39,816 bases of DNA. Source: Syntrophobacteraceae bacterium. GTDB taxonomy: Bacteria; Desulfobacterota; Syntrophobacteria; Syntrophobacterales; Syntrophobacteraceae. The stretch spans positions 1-39,816 of the forward strand of contig JADGQM010000004.1 in the NCBI GenBank assembly GCA_017881795.1, read 5' to 3'. The translations under genes and the position numbers were made by a program. Under the pieces are notes generated by a model. It worked only from the letters and a program-made list of their open reading frames with translations. It did no database searches and was not told where the DNA came from. Shown one piece after another: positions 8,434 to 17,086 of this stretch (position 1 is the stretch's first letter; each line of letters begins with the position of its first letter).

Positions 8434-8462
8434 CCGGCCGGGTGTATGGGCAAAGGCCGGCG
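8434..8462 (+). other. Hairpin in the rimP leader
   Basis: GCCGGCC and GGCCGGC form a perfect 7-bp GC-only stem around a 15-base loop. It lies in the untranslated stretch between the tRNA and rimP. Together with the terminator at 8559-8584 it gives the leader a folded upstream part and a terminator downstream, the layout of an attenuator. No known riboswitch class was recognised. Confidence 0.35.
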
Positions 8463-8558
8463 ACTTCGATTAGTGGATGGCAGGACTATTAGATAGACTC
8501 TTATTACAAGAGAGCCCTGGTTAAGTCGGGCCTAAATAATTGTCGCGTCTACTAACAG

Positions 8559-8584
8559 AAGTGGGTATGTTACCCGCTTTTTTT
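8559..8584 (+). terminator. Intrinsic terminator or attenuator ahead of rimP
   Basis: GTGGGTA 8561-8567 and TACCCGC 8571-8577 pair around TGT, extended by A-T pairs, and a run of seven Ts (8578-8584) follows. This is a textbook rho-independent terminator. It ends about 40 bases before the rimP start. It could simply end the tRNA transcript, or it could be the decision point for read-through into rimP-nusA-infB. Confidence 0.75.
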
Positions 8585-8625
8585 GTTTATAAAGGTGTTA
8601 CTCAGGTGTTCGGAGCACCGTGCCC

Positions 8626-9114
8626 ATGGCTGAAGATGCGAATAAGACCACGCAACTTATCGCTGCGATCTGGCAATTGGTGGAATCGGTCATTCGCGCC
8701 GAAAGAATGGAACTGGTAGAGGTCGAATATCGCTGCGAACCCCATGGATGGGTGTTGCGTCTCTTTATTGACCAGGAGGATGGGATTACGGTGGATGATT
8801 GCGCTCGGGTAAGTCGGGTTGTGGGGGATCTCCTGGACGTCGCCGATCTCATTGCCAATCAATACCACCTCGAGGTTTCTTCTCCGGGGTTGAATCGGCC
8901 ACTGCGCAAGTGGGAGCATTTTCAAGGACATTTAGGAAGCATCGTCGACGTACGAGCCAGTACGTCCATTAATAACCGGCGCAAATTCAAGGGAAAACTG
9001 ATCGATGCCGGACCTGAAGGAATCACCGTTGACTGTGATGGTCACCTTTTCGACATCCCATTTAACCTTCTGGAACGGGCTCGGTTGCGTTACTTTGAAT
9101 CTCTGAACCTCTAG
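8626..9114 (+). CDS. rimP: Ribosome maturation factor RimP
   Basis: Needed for 30S subunit maturation. The 162-aa protein shows the family pattern: ELVEVEYRCEPHGWVLRLFID near residues 28-48, ITVDDCARVSRVVGDLLD after it, then HLEVSSPGLNRPLRK, the hallmark motif, and a C-terminal SH3-like domain (KFKGKLIDAGPEGITV). ATG 8626 lies 10 bases after GGAG; GTG 8620 lies four bases after the same site and is an alternative. First gene of the rimP-nusA-ylxR-infB set; the nusA start is 68 bases after its stop. Confidence 0.93.
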   Translation: MAEDANKTTQLIAAIWQLVESVIRAERMELVEVEYRCEPHGWVLRLFIDQEDGITVDDCARVSRVVGDLLDVADLIANQYHLEVSSPGLNRPLRKWEHFQGHLGSIVDVRASTSINNRRKFKGKLIDAGPEGITVDCDGHLFDIPFNLLERARLRYFESLNL

Positions 9115-9182
9115 AATATTGCACAAGCTGGTTATTTCCATGCGCCAGGTCTGTCTGGTAACAGACGAGGAGATCGAGAATC

Positions 9183-10550
9183 ATGAATGGTGAACTCAAG
9201 CGTTTGATCGATCAGGTCAGTCGGGAAAAAGGTATCGACCGGCAAACGTTGATTCACACCTTGGAAGAAGCCATTAAGTCGGCAATCAAGAAAAAATACG
9301 GCGGCAAACTCGACCTTGACGTAACCTTTAACGAAGAGTTCGGCGAAATCGAGGCCTTCCAGTTTAAGGAAGTCGTTGAGCTGGTGACGGACCCGGAAAA
9401 ACAGATCTCTCTGAAAGACGCTCGCCAGATGGACTCGGAAAGTGAGCTGGGCGATGAACTCGGCATCCGCATGGATACGGAAACCCTGGGACGTATTGCC
9501 GCCCAATCGGCCAAGCAGGTCATCATCCAGAAGATGAAGGATGCCGAGCGGGAAGTGGTATACGAAGAATTCAAAGGGCGGAAGGGCGATATCGTTCACG
9601 GCATCGTGCAGCGAGCGGACAAATCAGGGGTCGTTGTCAATTTGGGCCAAACCGAAGCGATCCTCCCCGCCAAAGAACAGATCCCGAGGGAGATCTTCCG
9701 GCAGGGAGACCGGATTCGCGCTTTCGTGTTGGAAGTGAAGAAGATCAGCAAGGGACCGCAAGTCATTCTCAGTCGAACCCACCCCCACTTCCTGATCCAG
9801 TTGTTCCACTTTGAAGTGCCGGAAATCGGGGACGGCGTTGTCAGCGTTATCAATGCCGCACGGGAACCCGGTTCGCGAGCGAAGATCGCGGTCGTTTCGA
9901 GGAACCCGGACGTGGATCCGGTGGGCGCCTGCGTAGGCATGAAAGGATCCCGCGTCCAGAATGTGGTCCAGGAACTGCGGGGTGAAAAAATCGATATCGT
10001 TCCCTGGAACATGGATCCGGCCAAATTTGTGGTGAATGCTCTGGCTCCGGCCATTATTTCCAAAGTTATCATCGACCAGGCCAATCGCAACATGGAAGTG
10101 ATCGTCCCCGACGATCAGCTCTCCCTGGCTATCGGGAAACGGGGGCAGAACGTCCGCCTGGCCTCCAAGCTTACAAACTGGCGGATTGATGTGAAGAGCG
10201 AAAGTCGCTACAACCGCCAAAAGCAAGCTGGCTACCAGTCCTTATTGCGTCTCCAAGGGCTGACCGAGGAGATGGCTGACCGTCTCTACGACGCCGGCGT
10301 CACTTCGCTGGAAGAATTTGCTGACGCAAGCCTGACGGAACTGGAGGACGTGACTCACGTTTCTCAGTCAGCTCTTGAGACTATGGTTGAGGAAGCCAGA
10401 CATCTGCTCGTTCGGGAAGCAACTGCAGCAGCAAGGGAGGCGGAGGACGCAGCGGAGCTCCCGGCAGACCAGGATGAAGTTCCCGATCAGTTGAATCCTG
10501 AGGATCAGGCCCCGGAAGAACATCTTTCAGGAGATGAAATTGGAGCCTAG
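9183..10550 (+). CDS. nusA: Transcription termination/antitermination factor NusA
   Basis: Binds RNA polymerase and nascent RNA to control pausing, termination and antitermination. The 455-aa protein has the N-terminal polymerase-binding domain (about 1-125), an S1 domain (GDIVHGIVQRADKSGVVVN, about 135-200), two KH domains (VGACVGMKGSRVQNV and LAIGKRGQNVRLASK), a helix-hairpin repeat (GLTEEMADRLYDAGVTSLEE) and an acidic tail. The start has GAGGAGA upstream. Its last 17 bases overlap ylxR. In many bacteria NusA represses its own operon, which would fit the terminator in the rimP leader; here that is inference. Confidence 0.96.
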   Translation: MNGELKRLIDQVSREKGIDRQTLIHTLEEAIKSAIKKKYGGKLDLDVTFNEEFGEIEAFQFKEVVELVTDPEKQISLKDARQMDSESELGDELGIRMDTETLGRIAAQSAKQVIIQKMKDAEREVVYEEFKGRKGDIVHGIVQRADKSGVVVNLGQTEAILPAKEQIPREIFRQGDRIRAFVLEVKKISKGPQVILSRTHPHFLIQLFHFEVPEIGDGVVSVINAAREPGSRAKIAVVSRNPDVDPVGACVGMKGSRVQNVVQELRGEKIDIVPWNMDPAKFVVNALAPAIISKVIIDQANRNMEVIVPDDQLSLAIGKRGQNVRLASKLTNWRIDVKSESRYNRQKQAGYQSLLRLQGLTEEMADRLYDAGVTSLEEFADASLTELEDVTHVSQSALETMVEEARHLLVREATAAAREAEDAAELPADQDEVPDQLNPEDQAPEEHLSGDEIGA

Positions 10551-10788
10551 AGCCCACGTACCCGTGCGCACGTGCCTGGTTTGCGGCAAAAAGAGTGCGA
10601 AGTTCGCGCTGCTGCGCGTCGCCCTCAGCCCTGTGGAGAGGACCGTCGTTCTGGATCGCAAGCAACGTCTGGAAGGACGTGGAGCTTATATATGTCAAGG
10701 CTGTTTGCCTAATCTGCGCTATACCAAACGAGTTCAGAGGGCTTTTCGCAATGAGGCGAAGGGGCTGGCAGAGAGCCTGGGCCGATAA
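10534..10788 (+). CDS. ylxR: YlxR (RnpM) family RNA-binding protein
   Basis: An 84-aa DUF448 protein. The diagnostic motif is PVRTCLVCGKK near the N-terminus, followed by the conserved GRGAYICQGCLPNL and a helical tail. Homologues bind RNA, and the Bacillus protein RnpM has been reported to modulate RNase P. The start codon lies inside the nusA end, directly after AGGAG, so its translation is probably coupled to nusA. The position between nusA and infB is the standard one for this family, which makes the call firm despite the short length. Confidence 0.9.
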   Translation: MKLEPRAHVPVRTCLVCGKKSAKFALLRVALSPVERTVVLDRKQRLEGRGAYICQGCLPNLRYTKRVQRAFRNEAKGLAESLGR

Positions 10789-10889
10789 TCCTGGTCCCTT
10801 CCCCACCTGTGGGGCTTTGTGGATGCCAGGGACGGCAGCGCGACTAAGTTGGAGGCGACATGGTAGAGAAAGATAAGGGAGAAGTTTTA

Positions 10890-13796
10890 ATGTCGCGCAT
10901 GAGGGTGCACGAACTTGCAAGAGAATTGAAAATGAACAACAAGGATCTGATTGAGCGGCTCCAGAAGTTGGGGATTCAGGTCAAGAACCACATGAGCACT
11001 TTGACTGAATTGACCGTGCAAAAGGTTCGGCAGCAGTTTGCTGAGGCAAGGACGGAGATGATCGAAGAAAAGCGCATCACCAGGGGAGTTATTCGCAGGC
11101 GCAAACGGGTTACGGAGGAAGAAGTGGGGCCCCTGGCAGCTACGCCCGAAGAAAGTATGGAGCCCCCTCTCGCTGCCGAAATGGAATCCGTTCAACCCTT
11201 GTCGAAGGTTGAGGCGGGACTTGCCTCCCCGGAACCTGAAGCAGAGCCCATTGCCCCCTCGCCGCTTCGTGAACGGCCGCCGGAAAGTGTCGAAGGAATC
11301 AAACCTGAAAGTGCTCTCGAGACCGCTCTTTCTTCGGAAGCAGCGGTGATTGAACCCTCTCCTGCCATTATCCCACAAGCTGACCTGGCGTCCGTCACCC
11401 TCGAGAGCCCAGGTCTTCCAGCGGAAAAGGAAGCTCCCAGCGCACCGATCACGATTGAACACCCGGAAGAACATAAGGTCGAAGCACGCGATCTGAAAAC
11501 CCAAGCAGAATTGAGCCCTGCACCCATCCCCCAAGCGGCTCCCAGCGCCCCAGTTCAAGCAACGGGGGCACCTTTGGAAGCCGTTCCTGTAATTCCTGCG
11601 GAGGGGGTTGAAGAAGAGGAAGAAGCGGATAAAGGAAAACCGAAGAAGGCAAAGAAGCGGCGGCGAAAAAAGGTCCGTAAAGACGAGCCCGCCCGCATCA
11701 TCAGCCTTCCTGAACTGATCCTCGAGGAAGAAGTGGAAGAGGAGCCGGAGCCTCTCCCTATCGCGGCGCGGTTGCAGGTCAAAGCCGAAGAGCCCGATCT
11801 CAAGGAACTTGCGCGCAAACGAAAGCCGAAAGCGGAAGAATTCGAACGTGAGGCAGCCGACAAGAAACGGCGATCGGTGGGGCGCAAGGAAGTTTTCGAA
11901 CGCGAAGATCTCTATTCCAAGAAGGAACTGGCCGCTCAGGCAGATCGCGGCCGCCTCAAAGGCAGAGAAAAACTTCCCCTGCTTCGGGAGATGTCCAAAC
12001 CCGAACTGGCTGTACCCAAGGTCGGTAAGCGCCGCGTAAGGATTGATGAGGCGATCACGGTGGCCAACCTGGCCCATCAAATGGGAGTCAAGGCGGCTGA
12101 GGTGCTGAAAAAACTGCTGCTTCTGGGACTGCCCTCAAATATCAATCAGGCCATGGATTTTGATACCGCAGCACTGCTCGCTTCGGAATTTGATTTCGAA
12201 GTGGAGAAAGTTGGTTTTGAGGAGGAAGAAATTTTACAGATTCAAGAAGACCGCCTTGAGGACATGGTGCTGAGACCACCTGTGGTGACGGTGATGGGCC
12301 ACGTCGATCATGGCAAGACTTCCTTGCTCGATGCCATCCGGGACACGAAAGTGATCGAAGGAGAAGCGGGCGGCATTACGCAGCATATCGGAGCCCACTA
12401 CGTTAGACTCAAGAATGGCGACGTGGTGTTCCTCGACACACCGGGGCACGAAGCCTTCACCTCGATGCGCGCCCGCGGCGCCAAGGTCACCGATATCGTC
12501 GTGCTGGTGGTCGCGGCCGAAGACGGCGTGATGCAGCAGACCATTGAGGCTATCAACCATGCCAAAGCCGGGAATGTACCCATTATTGTGGCCATTAACA
12601 AAATCGACAAACCCAACGCCAATATCGACCGCGTCAAGCGAGAACTTGCGGAACAGGGCCTGATCCCTGAGGAATGGGGCGGAGACGTCGCCATGGTCGG
12701 CATTTCGGCCAAGGAACGCGTGGGTATTGACGAACTTTTGGAGCTCATTCTGCTGCAAGCCGAAATCATGGAGCTCAAGGCCAGTTCCAACAAGCCCGCT
12801 CGCGGCCGCGTGATTGAAGCCAAACTGGATAAGGGTCGCGGGCCGGTAGCGACAATCCTGGTTCAAGAAGGGACGCTCAAAACGGGAGATATTTACGTCT
12901 GCGGCGCGCACTCCGGCCGGGTGCGAAACCTTTTTAACGACGTGGGACAAAAACTTGATGAGGCCGGACCCTCGACACCGGTCGAGGTCCTGGGGTTTTC
13001 GGGCGTGCCGAATGCCGGGGACGATTTCGTTGTCATAACTGACGATAAACAGGCCAAAATGGTCGCCGAACACCGTCTCGTGAAGCTCCGTGAAAAGGAG
13101 CTCTCGCGCAGCACCAAAGTCAGCCTGGAAAATCTTTACGACCAGATCAAAGAAGGGGAAATCAAAGAGCTCCCGATAATCCTCAAGACCGATGTCCACG
13201 GTTCTCAGGAAGCGATCAGCGACTCCCTGCTGAAACTCTCCACCCAGGAAGTGAAGATTAATCTCATCCACAACGCCACAGGAGCGATTACGGAAACCGA
13301 TGTCATGCTGGCTTCCGCATCCAAAGCGATCATTATCGGCTTTAACGTGCGCGCGGATGCGAAGGTTCAGGAACTCGCCGAACAGGAACACGTAGACGTG
13401 CGGTACTATGACATCATCTATCAGCTCCTGAACGACATCAAGGACGCCATGGTGGGGATGCTTGAACCGGTCTATCAGGAGAGTGTCCTCGGGAGAGCGG
13501 AGGTACGCCAGACTTTTCATGTCCCCAAGATCGGGATGATTGCAGGTTGTCAGGTTCTGGACGGACGCATTGAACGCGGAGCGCGAGTAAGGGTCCTGCG
13601 GGATCAGGTTGTTGTGAACGACGGGAAGATCGGTTCTCTGCGCCGTTTTAAAGACGATGTGAAGGAAGTCAAAGCGGGCTTCGAATGTGGCATCGGCATA
13701 GAGAATTTCAATGACATTAAGGTCAATGACATCCTCGAAGCTTACGAGCTCAAAGAAGTCAAGCCCGTTCTTGAGAGCGATGGCGAGCGTAAATAG
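10890..13796 (+). CDS. infB: Translation initiation factor IF-2
   Basis: GTPase that places initiator tRNA on the ribosome. From ATG 10890 the protein is 968 aa. It has an IF2_N domain at the start ([22 protein letters not shown]), then a long Glu/Pro/Ala and Lys-rich linker (about 70-370), a second IF2_N-like segment ([22 protein letters not shown]), and the G domain with GHVDHGKTS at about 470, DTPGHEAF at about 515 and NKIDKPNA at about 569, followed by domains II-IV. ATG 10860 is in frame with its own GGAGG and would add ten residues. I prefer 10890, with AGGGAG eight bases upstream, because it matches the family N-terminus; both could be used. Confidence 0.96.
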   Translation: MSRMRVHELARELKMNNKDLIERLQKLGIQVKNHMSTLTELTVQKVRQQFAEARTEMIEEKRITRGVIRRRKRVTEEEVGPLAATPEESMEPPLAAEMESVQPLSKVEAGLASPEPEAEPIAPSPLRERPPESVEGIKPESALETALSSEAAVIEPSPAIIPQADLASVTLESPGLPAEKEAPSAPITIEHPEEHKVEARDLKTQAELSPAPIPQAAPSAPVQATGAPLEAVPVIPAEGVEEEEEADKGKPKKAKKRRRKKVRKDEPARIISLPELILEEEVEEEPEPLPIAARLQVKAEEPDLKELARKRKPKAEEFEREAADKKRRSVGRKEVFEREDLYSKKELAAQADRGRLKGREKLPLLREMSKPELAVPKVGKRRVRIDEAITVANLAHQMGVKAAEVLKKLLLLGLPSNINQAMDFDTAALLASEFDFEVEKVGFEEEEILQIQEDRLEDMVLRPPVVTVMGHVDHGKTSLLDAIRDTKVIEGEAGGITQHIGAHYVRLKNGDVVFLDTPGHEAFTSMRARGAKVTDIVVLVVAAEDGVMQQTIEAINHAKAGNVPIIVAINKIDKPNANIDRVKRELAEQGLIPEEWGGDVAMVGISAKERVGIDELLELILLQAEIMELKASSNKPARGRVIEAKLDKGRGPVATILVQEGTLKTGDIYVCGAHSGRVRNLFNDVGQKLDEAGPSTPVEVLGFSGVPNAGDDFVVITDDKQAKMVAEHRLVKLREKELSRSTKVSLENLYDQIKEGEIKELPIILKTDVHGSQEAISDSLLKLSTQEVKINLIHNATGAITETDVMLASASKAIIIGFNVRADAKVQELAEQEHVDVRYYDIIYQLLNDIKDAMVGMLEPVYQESVLGRAEVRQTFHVPKIGMIAGCQVLDGRIERGARVRVLRDQVVVNDGKIGSLRRFKDDVKEVKAGFECGIGIENFNDIKVNDILEAYELKEVKPVLESDGERK

Positions 13797-13808
13797 GGCA
13801 GTGATTAT

Positions 13809-13899
13809 GGTTGATGGTTGATGGTTGATGGTTGATGGGTAGCGATAAGGGTTTAGTGTTAAGAGCTGAAAGCTGACAGCTAAGAGCCAAGTGGTTATG
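13809..13899 (+). repeat. Heptamer-period array between infB and ylxP
   Basis: Thirteen consecutive 7-base units can be laid in one unbroken register. Four exact GGTTGAT units (13809-13836) are followed by drifting units GGGTAGC, GATAAGG, GTTTAGT, GTTAAGA, GCTGAAA, GCTGACA, GCTAAGA and GCCAAGT, and finally GGTTATG at 13893-13899. Every unit starts with G. The last unit contains the ATG proposed for ylxP. The array fills almost the whole gap after the infB stop. Confidence 0.85.
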
Positions 13900-14223
13900 A
13901 CGGTCGGAATTGCGCGAATCCAATTTAGACTCCATGGCAACCAATCCCTTAAGGACAAACGTAAGGTGGTTAAAAGCCTTATCGAAAAGTGCCGCAATCG
14001 TTTCAACGTGGCGGTGGCAGAAGTTGAGGATCAGGATCTACACCAACGAGCGACGCTGGGTATCGCCGTCATTGGGAGCGACGGTCGTATCCTCAATTCG
14101 GTCCTGGACCGCGTCGTCGATTTCATGGATTCCCTCAATCTGGCTGAACTCGTGGGCCATGAAATGGAATTGATTCCCCTCGGCGGTGGCTCCGATCATG
14201 TCGTTGGCGCTCACCAAGCATGA
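13897..14223 (+). CDS. ylxP: DUF503 family protein YlxP
   Basis: A 108-aa protein of the YlxP/DUF503 family. The hallmark N-terminus is present: a short beta strand, then GNQSLKDKRKVVKSLIEKCRNRFNVAVAEV. The C-terminal half (HQRATLGIAVIGSDGRILNSVLDRVVDFMD) is also typical. The molecular role is unsettled; the gene is conserved between infB and rbfA, which suggests a part in ribosome or translation biology. ATG 13897 lies within the last unit of a heptamer array and has only a weak ribosome site; GTG 13891 is the alternative start. Confidence 0.88.
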   Translation: MTVGIARIQFRLHGNQSLKDKRKVVKSLIEKCRNRFNVAVAEVEDQDLHQRATLGIAVIGSDGRILNSVLDRVVDFMDSLNLAELVGHEMELIPLGGGSDHVVGAHQA

Positions 14224-14256
14224 CAAACGGCATCGACTCTTCTTGTGGCACCTTCT

Positions 14257-14291
14257 CTGATCACTGGTCACTGACCACTGATCGCTGCTTT
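14257..14291 (+). repeat. Heptamer-period array between ylxP and rbfA
   Basis: Units CTGATCA, CTGGTCA, CTGACCA, CTGATCG and CTGCTTT run in register from 14257. The first four differ by one or two bases. The array lies about 15 bases before the rbfA start and just upstream of its GAGGGA ribosome site. Confidence 0.75.
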
Positions 14292-14305
14292 CGAGGGACG
14301 CGATA

Positions 14306-14665
14306 ATGATCACCGCGTACAAGAGGTGTGATCGCATAGCGGATTTGCTGCAGCGGGAAATTGCCGACCTGCTGCTGCGTCGGGTGAAGGATCCCCGAAT
14401 TGAGGGAGTGACCATCACGGGCATTAAGGTCTCAGGAGATTTGCAGCACGCCCGAGTATTTTATTGCGTCATGGGTTCCCCGAGGAATGAAGGAAAGGAG
14501 GCCGTTGCCACCGGCCTGGAAAAGGCGAAGGGATTCATGCGCCAGGAATTGGGTAAACGCCTTCATATGAGGTATGTTCCTCAGCTCGAATTTGTTTATG
14601 ATGCTTCGTTTGACTATGGTGATAGGATCGAGCGGTTGCTGAAAGAGTTACACCAGGATGAATAA
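14306..14665 (+). CDS. rbfA: 30S ribosome-binding factor RbfA
   Basis: Assists late 30S assembly and 16S rRNA 5'-end processing. The 119-aa protein has the usual length and motifs: RIADLLQREIADLLLRRVKDPRI at the start, then VTITGIKVSGDLQHARVFY, and the C-terminal RYVPQLEFVYDASFDYGDRIERLL. GAGGGA lies seven bases before the ATG. Its last eight bases overlap nrnA. Confidence 0.95.
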   Translation: MITAYKRCDRIADLLQREIADLLLRRVKDPRIEGVTITGIKVSGDLQHARVFYCVMGSPRNEGKEAVATGLEKAKGFMRQELGKRLHMRYVPQLEFVYDASFDYGDRIERLLKELHQDE

Positions 14666-15656
14666 TCCACAGCATGATGTCATTCAGGAAATCGGTGCAT
14701 CGATCCAACTCAGTCAACGTTTCCTCGTTGCCACTCACGTCCGGCCTGACGGCGATGCCATCGGTTCGGTCCTCTCCATGACGCACCTGCTTCACCGTCT
14801 GGGAAAGAAGGCTGATCCCTATTGTCAGGACCCGGTGCCAACGGCTTACCGATTCCTGCCCGGGGTAGGGTTAATTGGCGCTCGCGTGCTCGAGCCGGCG
14901 CATTATGACGTGGCCATTCTCGTCGATTGCGGAGACTTTCTCCGAGTGGGAACGGGGCTGGCGGAATCCATCGGGCGGGTGCCAGTTCTAATCAGCATCG
15001 ATCATCACATCGCCCACGCCTCTTTTGGGAATATCTACTGGAGTAATACGTCGGCCAGCAGTGCCTGCGAGATGCTTTATGACTTGTGCCTTAGTCTTCC
15101 TATTGCCATCGACGCCGACCTGGCGACCACACTTTACACCGGACTGCTTGCCGATTCCGGCTCCTTCCGGTTTTCCAACACCAATCAGCGTGTCCTTGAG
15201 ATGGCAGCGAATCTGGTGGCTGCCGGCGCCGATCCGGCCTTCATTGCCGAACAGGTGTACGATTCGGCTTCGGTGGAAAGCCTCCGTCTGCTGGCAATGG
15301 TCCTTGCCAATATCTCTTTCCACGCCGGTGATCGCCTGGCCACCGCTGAACTGAGCCTGAAAATGTTTGCCGAAACCGCAGCTTCGCCCGCGGATGCCGA
15401 AGGCTTCATCAATTTTTTGCGCTCGGTAAAAACGGTCGAGATGGCGATGCTCTTTCGGGAGGGAACGGAAGGCAAAATAAATGTCAGCATGCGTTCCAAG
15501 GGCAAAGTGGATGTGGCGAGCTTTGCGCAGAGGCAAGGCGGAGGAGGACACCGGCATGCGGCAGCCTTTGAAATCTCGGGAACCTTACCGGCGATCCGCT
15601 CTCGCTTTACCCAGGAAGCTCTGACATACCTCGAGCGCATGATATGGAAAACGTGA
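14658..15656 (+). CDS. nrnA: NrnA-type DHH phosphoesterase (nanoRNase/PAP phosphatase)
   Basis: A bifunctional enzyme family that degrades very short RNAs and hydrolyses 3'-phosphoadenosine 5'-phosphate. The 332-aa protein shows VRPDGDAIGS (motif I, about residue 27), LVDCGD (motif II), SIDHHIAHASFG (the DHH motif) and GLLADSGSFRFSNT, and ends with the DHHA1 signature GGGGHRHAAAFE. Manganese-binding residues all appear present. It overlaps rbfA by eight bases and truB by one. PAP hydrolysis links it to the sulfotransferase and CysQ in the same window. Confidence 0.93.
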   Translation: MNNPQHDVIQEIGASIQLSQRFLVATHVRPDGDAIGSVLSMTHLLHRLGKKADPYCQDPVPTAYRFLPGVGLIGARVLEPAHYDVAILVDCGDFLRVGTGLAESIGRVPVLISIDHHIAHASFGNIYWSNTSASSACEMLYDLCLSLPIAIDADLATTLYTGLLADSGSFRFSNTNQRVLEMAANLVAAGADPAFIAEQVYDSASVESLRLLAMVLANISFHAGDRLATAELSLKMFAETAASPADAEGFINFLRSVKTVEMAMLFREGTEGKINVSMRSKGKVDVASFAQRQGGGGHRHAAAFEISGTLPAIRSRFTQEALTYLERMIWKT

Positions 15657-16738
15657 TGTGCCACTGCCCACCCCAAGCCCCCGACAGGGCTCCGCCCGTT
15701 TCCGCGGCAGGACCGTCGCTCACGGTGAGTGGCATGCTGGTTCTGGATAAACCCGAAGAGCGCACTTCCTTCAGTATCGTTAGTGAGGTCAAGAAATTAT
15801 TGAGGCTCAAGAAAGTGGGGCATTGCGGCACCCTCGACCCCTTTGCCACGGGAGTGTTTTTGCTTTGTCTGAACCGCGCTACACGCATTGCGGATCAACT
15901 TCTGGAACAGGACAAGGTATACCGATGTGGGATCCATTTCGGGTACGAATCAGACACGCTGGATAAGACCGGCAAGATCGTCCCGGTTTATGACGGGCCA
16001 CCGGTTTGCGAGGCCGAACTGCAGCAATGCTTGGACCGCTTCCACGGTACTTATGAGCAGCAGGTGCCCCGATACGCAGCGGTGAAGGTGCAGGGGCGGC
16101 GCCTCTATGCTCTGAGCAGGAAAGGGATTGAGATCGACTTGCCCTGCCGTGGGGTGCATATCCACCGCATCGAGTTGTTATCGTTTGACTGGCCGGAAGC
16201 AACGCTGCAAGTTCACTGTTCCAAAGGCACCTACATCCGTCAGTTGGCTGCAGATATCGGACGCGATTTGCATTGCGGCGCCTACGTAAGTGAGCTGAGG
16301 CGCCTTGCGAGCGGACGCTTTGCGCTTGGTCAGGCCATATCCCTCGAGGAACTTCGAAATGCCCAGCGCAGCAACTGCTGGCAGCAGAAATTGATCGGAA
16401 TGAACGAGGCTCTGGCGCACTTGCCATCGGTCTCCATCGCCGGTAGAGAAACGATGAAACGTTTGCAGGATGGACACCTGGACCCGGCTTTGGAAATCAA
16501 CTTTCAAGAACGGTTTCCGAAGCAAGAGGCCCCGGTGCGCCTGGTTGCAGCATGGAACAACGAACTCATCGCTTTATGGTGGCCTCATGAAAACGGTCAG
16601 AAACAGCGTCGTTTGCGTGTCTTTGGCGCTGACCATACCGAGAACACGCTCGCATCACCGGGCATAAATGATTCAGTGGCACCGGCTTTCCGACGCGAAA
16701 GCGACACCACAGAGAACACGCTACCATCATTAAGATAG
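15656..16738 (+). CDS. truB: tRNA pseudouridine-55 synthase TruB
   Basis: Makes pseudouridine 55 in the T loop of tRNAs. The catalytic Asp is in [39 protein letters not shown] and [12 protein letters not shown] are further family motifs. I place the start at ATG 15656 because it overlaps the nrnA stop as TGATG. ATG 15644 adds four residues, and ATG 15734 would give the more usual N-terminus MLVLDKPE without the Pro-rich lead. The C-terminal 45 or so residues go beyond the normal end and contain two TENTL segments encoded by a direct repeat (16640 and 16712). Confidence 0.93.
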   Translation: MCHCPPQAPDRAPPVSAAGPSLTVSGMLVLDKPEERTSFSIVSEVKKLLRLKKVGHCGTLDPFATGVFLLCLNRATRIADQLLEQDKVYRCGIHFGYESDTLDKTGKIVPVYDGPPVCEAELQQCLDRFHGTYEQQVPRYAAVKVQGRRLYALSRKGIEIDLPCRGVHIHRIELLSFDWPEATLQVHCSKGTYIRQLAADIGRDLHCGAYVSELRRLASGRFALGQAISLEELRNAQRSNCWQQKLIGMNEALAHLPSVSIAGRETMKRLQDGHLDPALEINFQERFPKQEAPVRLVAAWNNELIALWWPHENGQKQRRLRVFGADHTENTLASPGINDSVAPAFRRESDTTENTLPSLR

Positions 16739-16751
16739 AGGAGGACAAACC

Positions 16752-17021
16752 GTGGTAATGACCCCTGACAAGAAGAAGACAATTATCGAAGACTTCAAAA
16801 CCCATCCCTCGGACACGGGATCTCCCGAGGTGCAGATCGCGCTGCTTAGCGAGAGGATCACTTATCTGACCGAACACTTCAAGACCCACCAGAAGGACCA
16901 CCATTCCCGTCGCGGGCTCCTGAAGCTGGTGGGGCAGCGCCGACAACTGTTAAACTACCTCAAGAAGAAGAACGTCGACCGTTACAACACCGTGGTAGAA
17001 CGGCTCGGACTACGCCGCTAG
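16752..17021 (+). CDS. rpsO: Ribosomal protein S15
   Basis: Primary 16S rRNA-binding protein of the 30S platform. The 89 aa are the exact family length, with [42 protein letters not shown] and RLGLRR as conserved segments. GTG 16752 has AGGAGG seven bases upstream, so I prefer it to ATG 16758. It is followed after 65 bases by pnp, the standard rpsO-pnp pairing. Confidence 0.97.
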   Translation: MVMTPDKKKTIIEDFKTHPSDTGSPEVQIALLSERITYLTEHFKTHQKDHHSRRGLLKLVGQRRQLLNYLKKKNVDRYNTVVERLGLRR

Positions 17022-17086
17022 ATCACTTTTTCTTTTGCCGCCGGACCACTCGCGATGCTGGGGTCCGTAACACACACCGGAGGTGT

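Noticed and set aside
10887-12080. A 397-codon minus-strand frame opposite the infB linker
   Set aside because: Phe/Arg-rich low-complexity translation mirroring the Glu/Lys/Pro-rich linker of IF-2; no ribosome site or family.
12234-14006. A 590-codon minus-strand open frame opposite infB
   Set aside because: It lies entirely over the highly conserved infB G domain and the heptamer array. Its sequence has no recognisable domain and it is explained by codon bias of the plus-strand gene.
17022-17086. A GGACC/GGTCC inverted repeat in the rpsO-pnp gap as a terminator
   Set aside because: Only a five-base stem with a long loop and no T-run after it; it could be an RNase III site, but the support is too thin.
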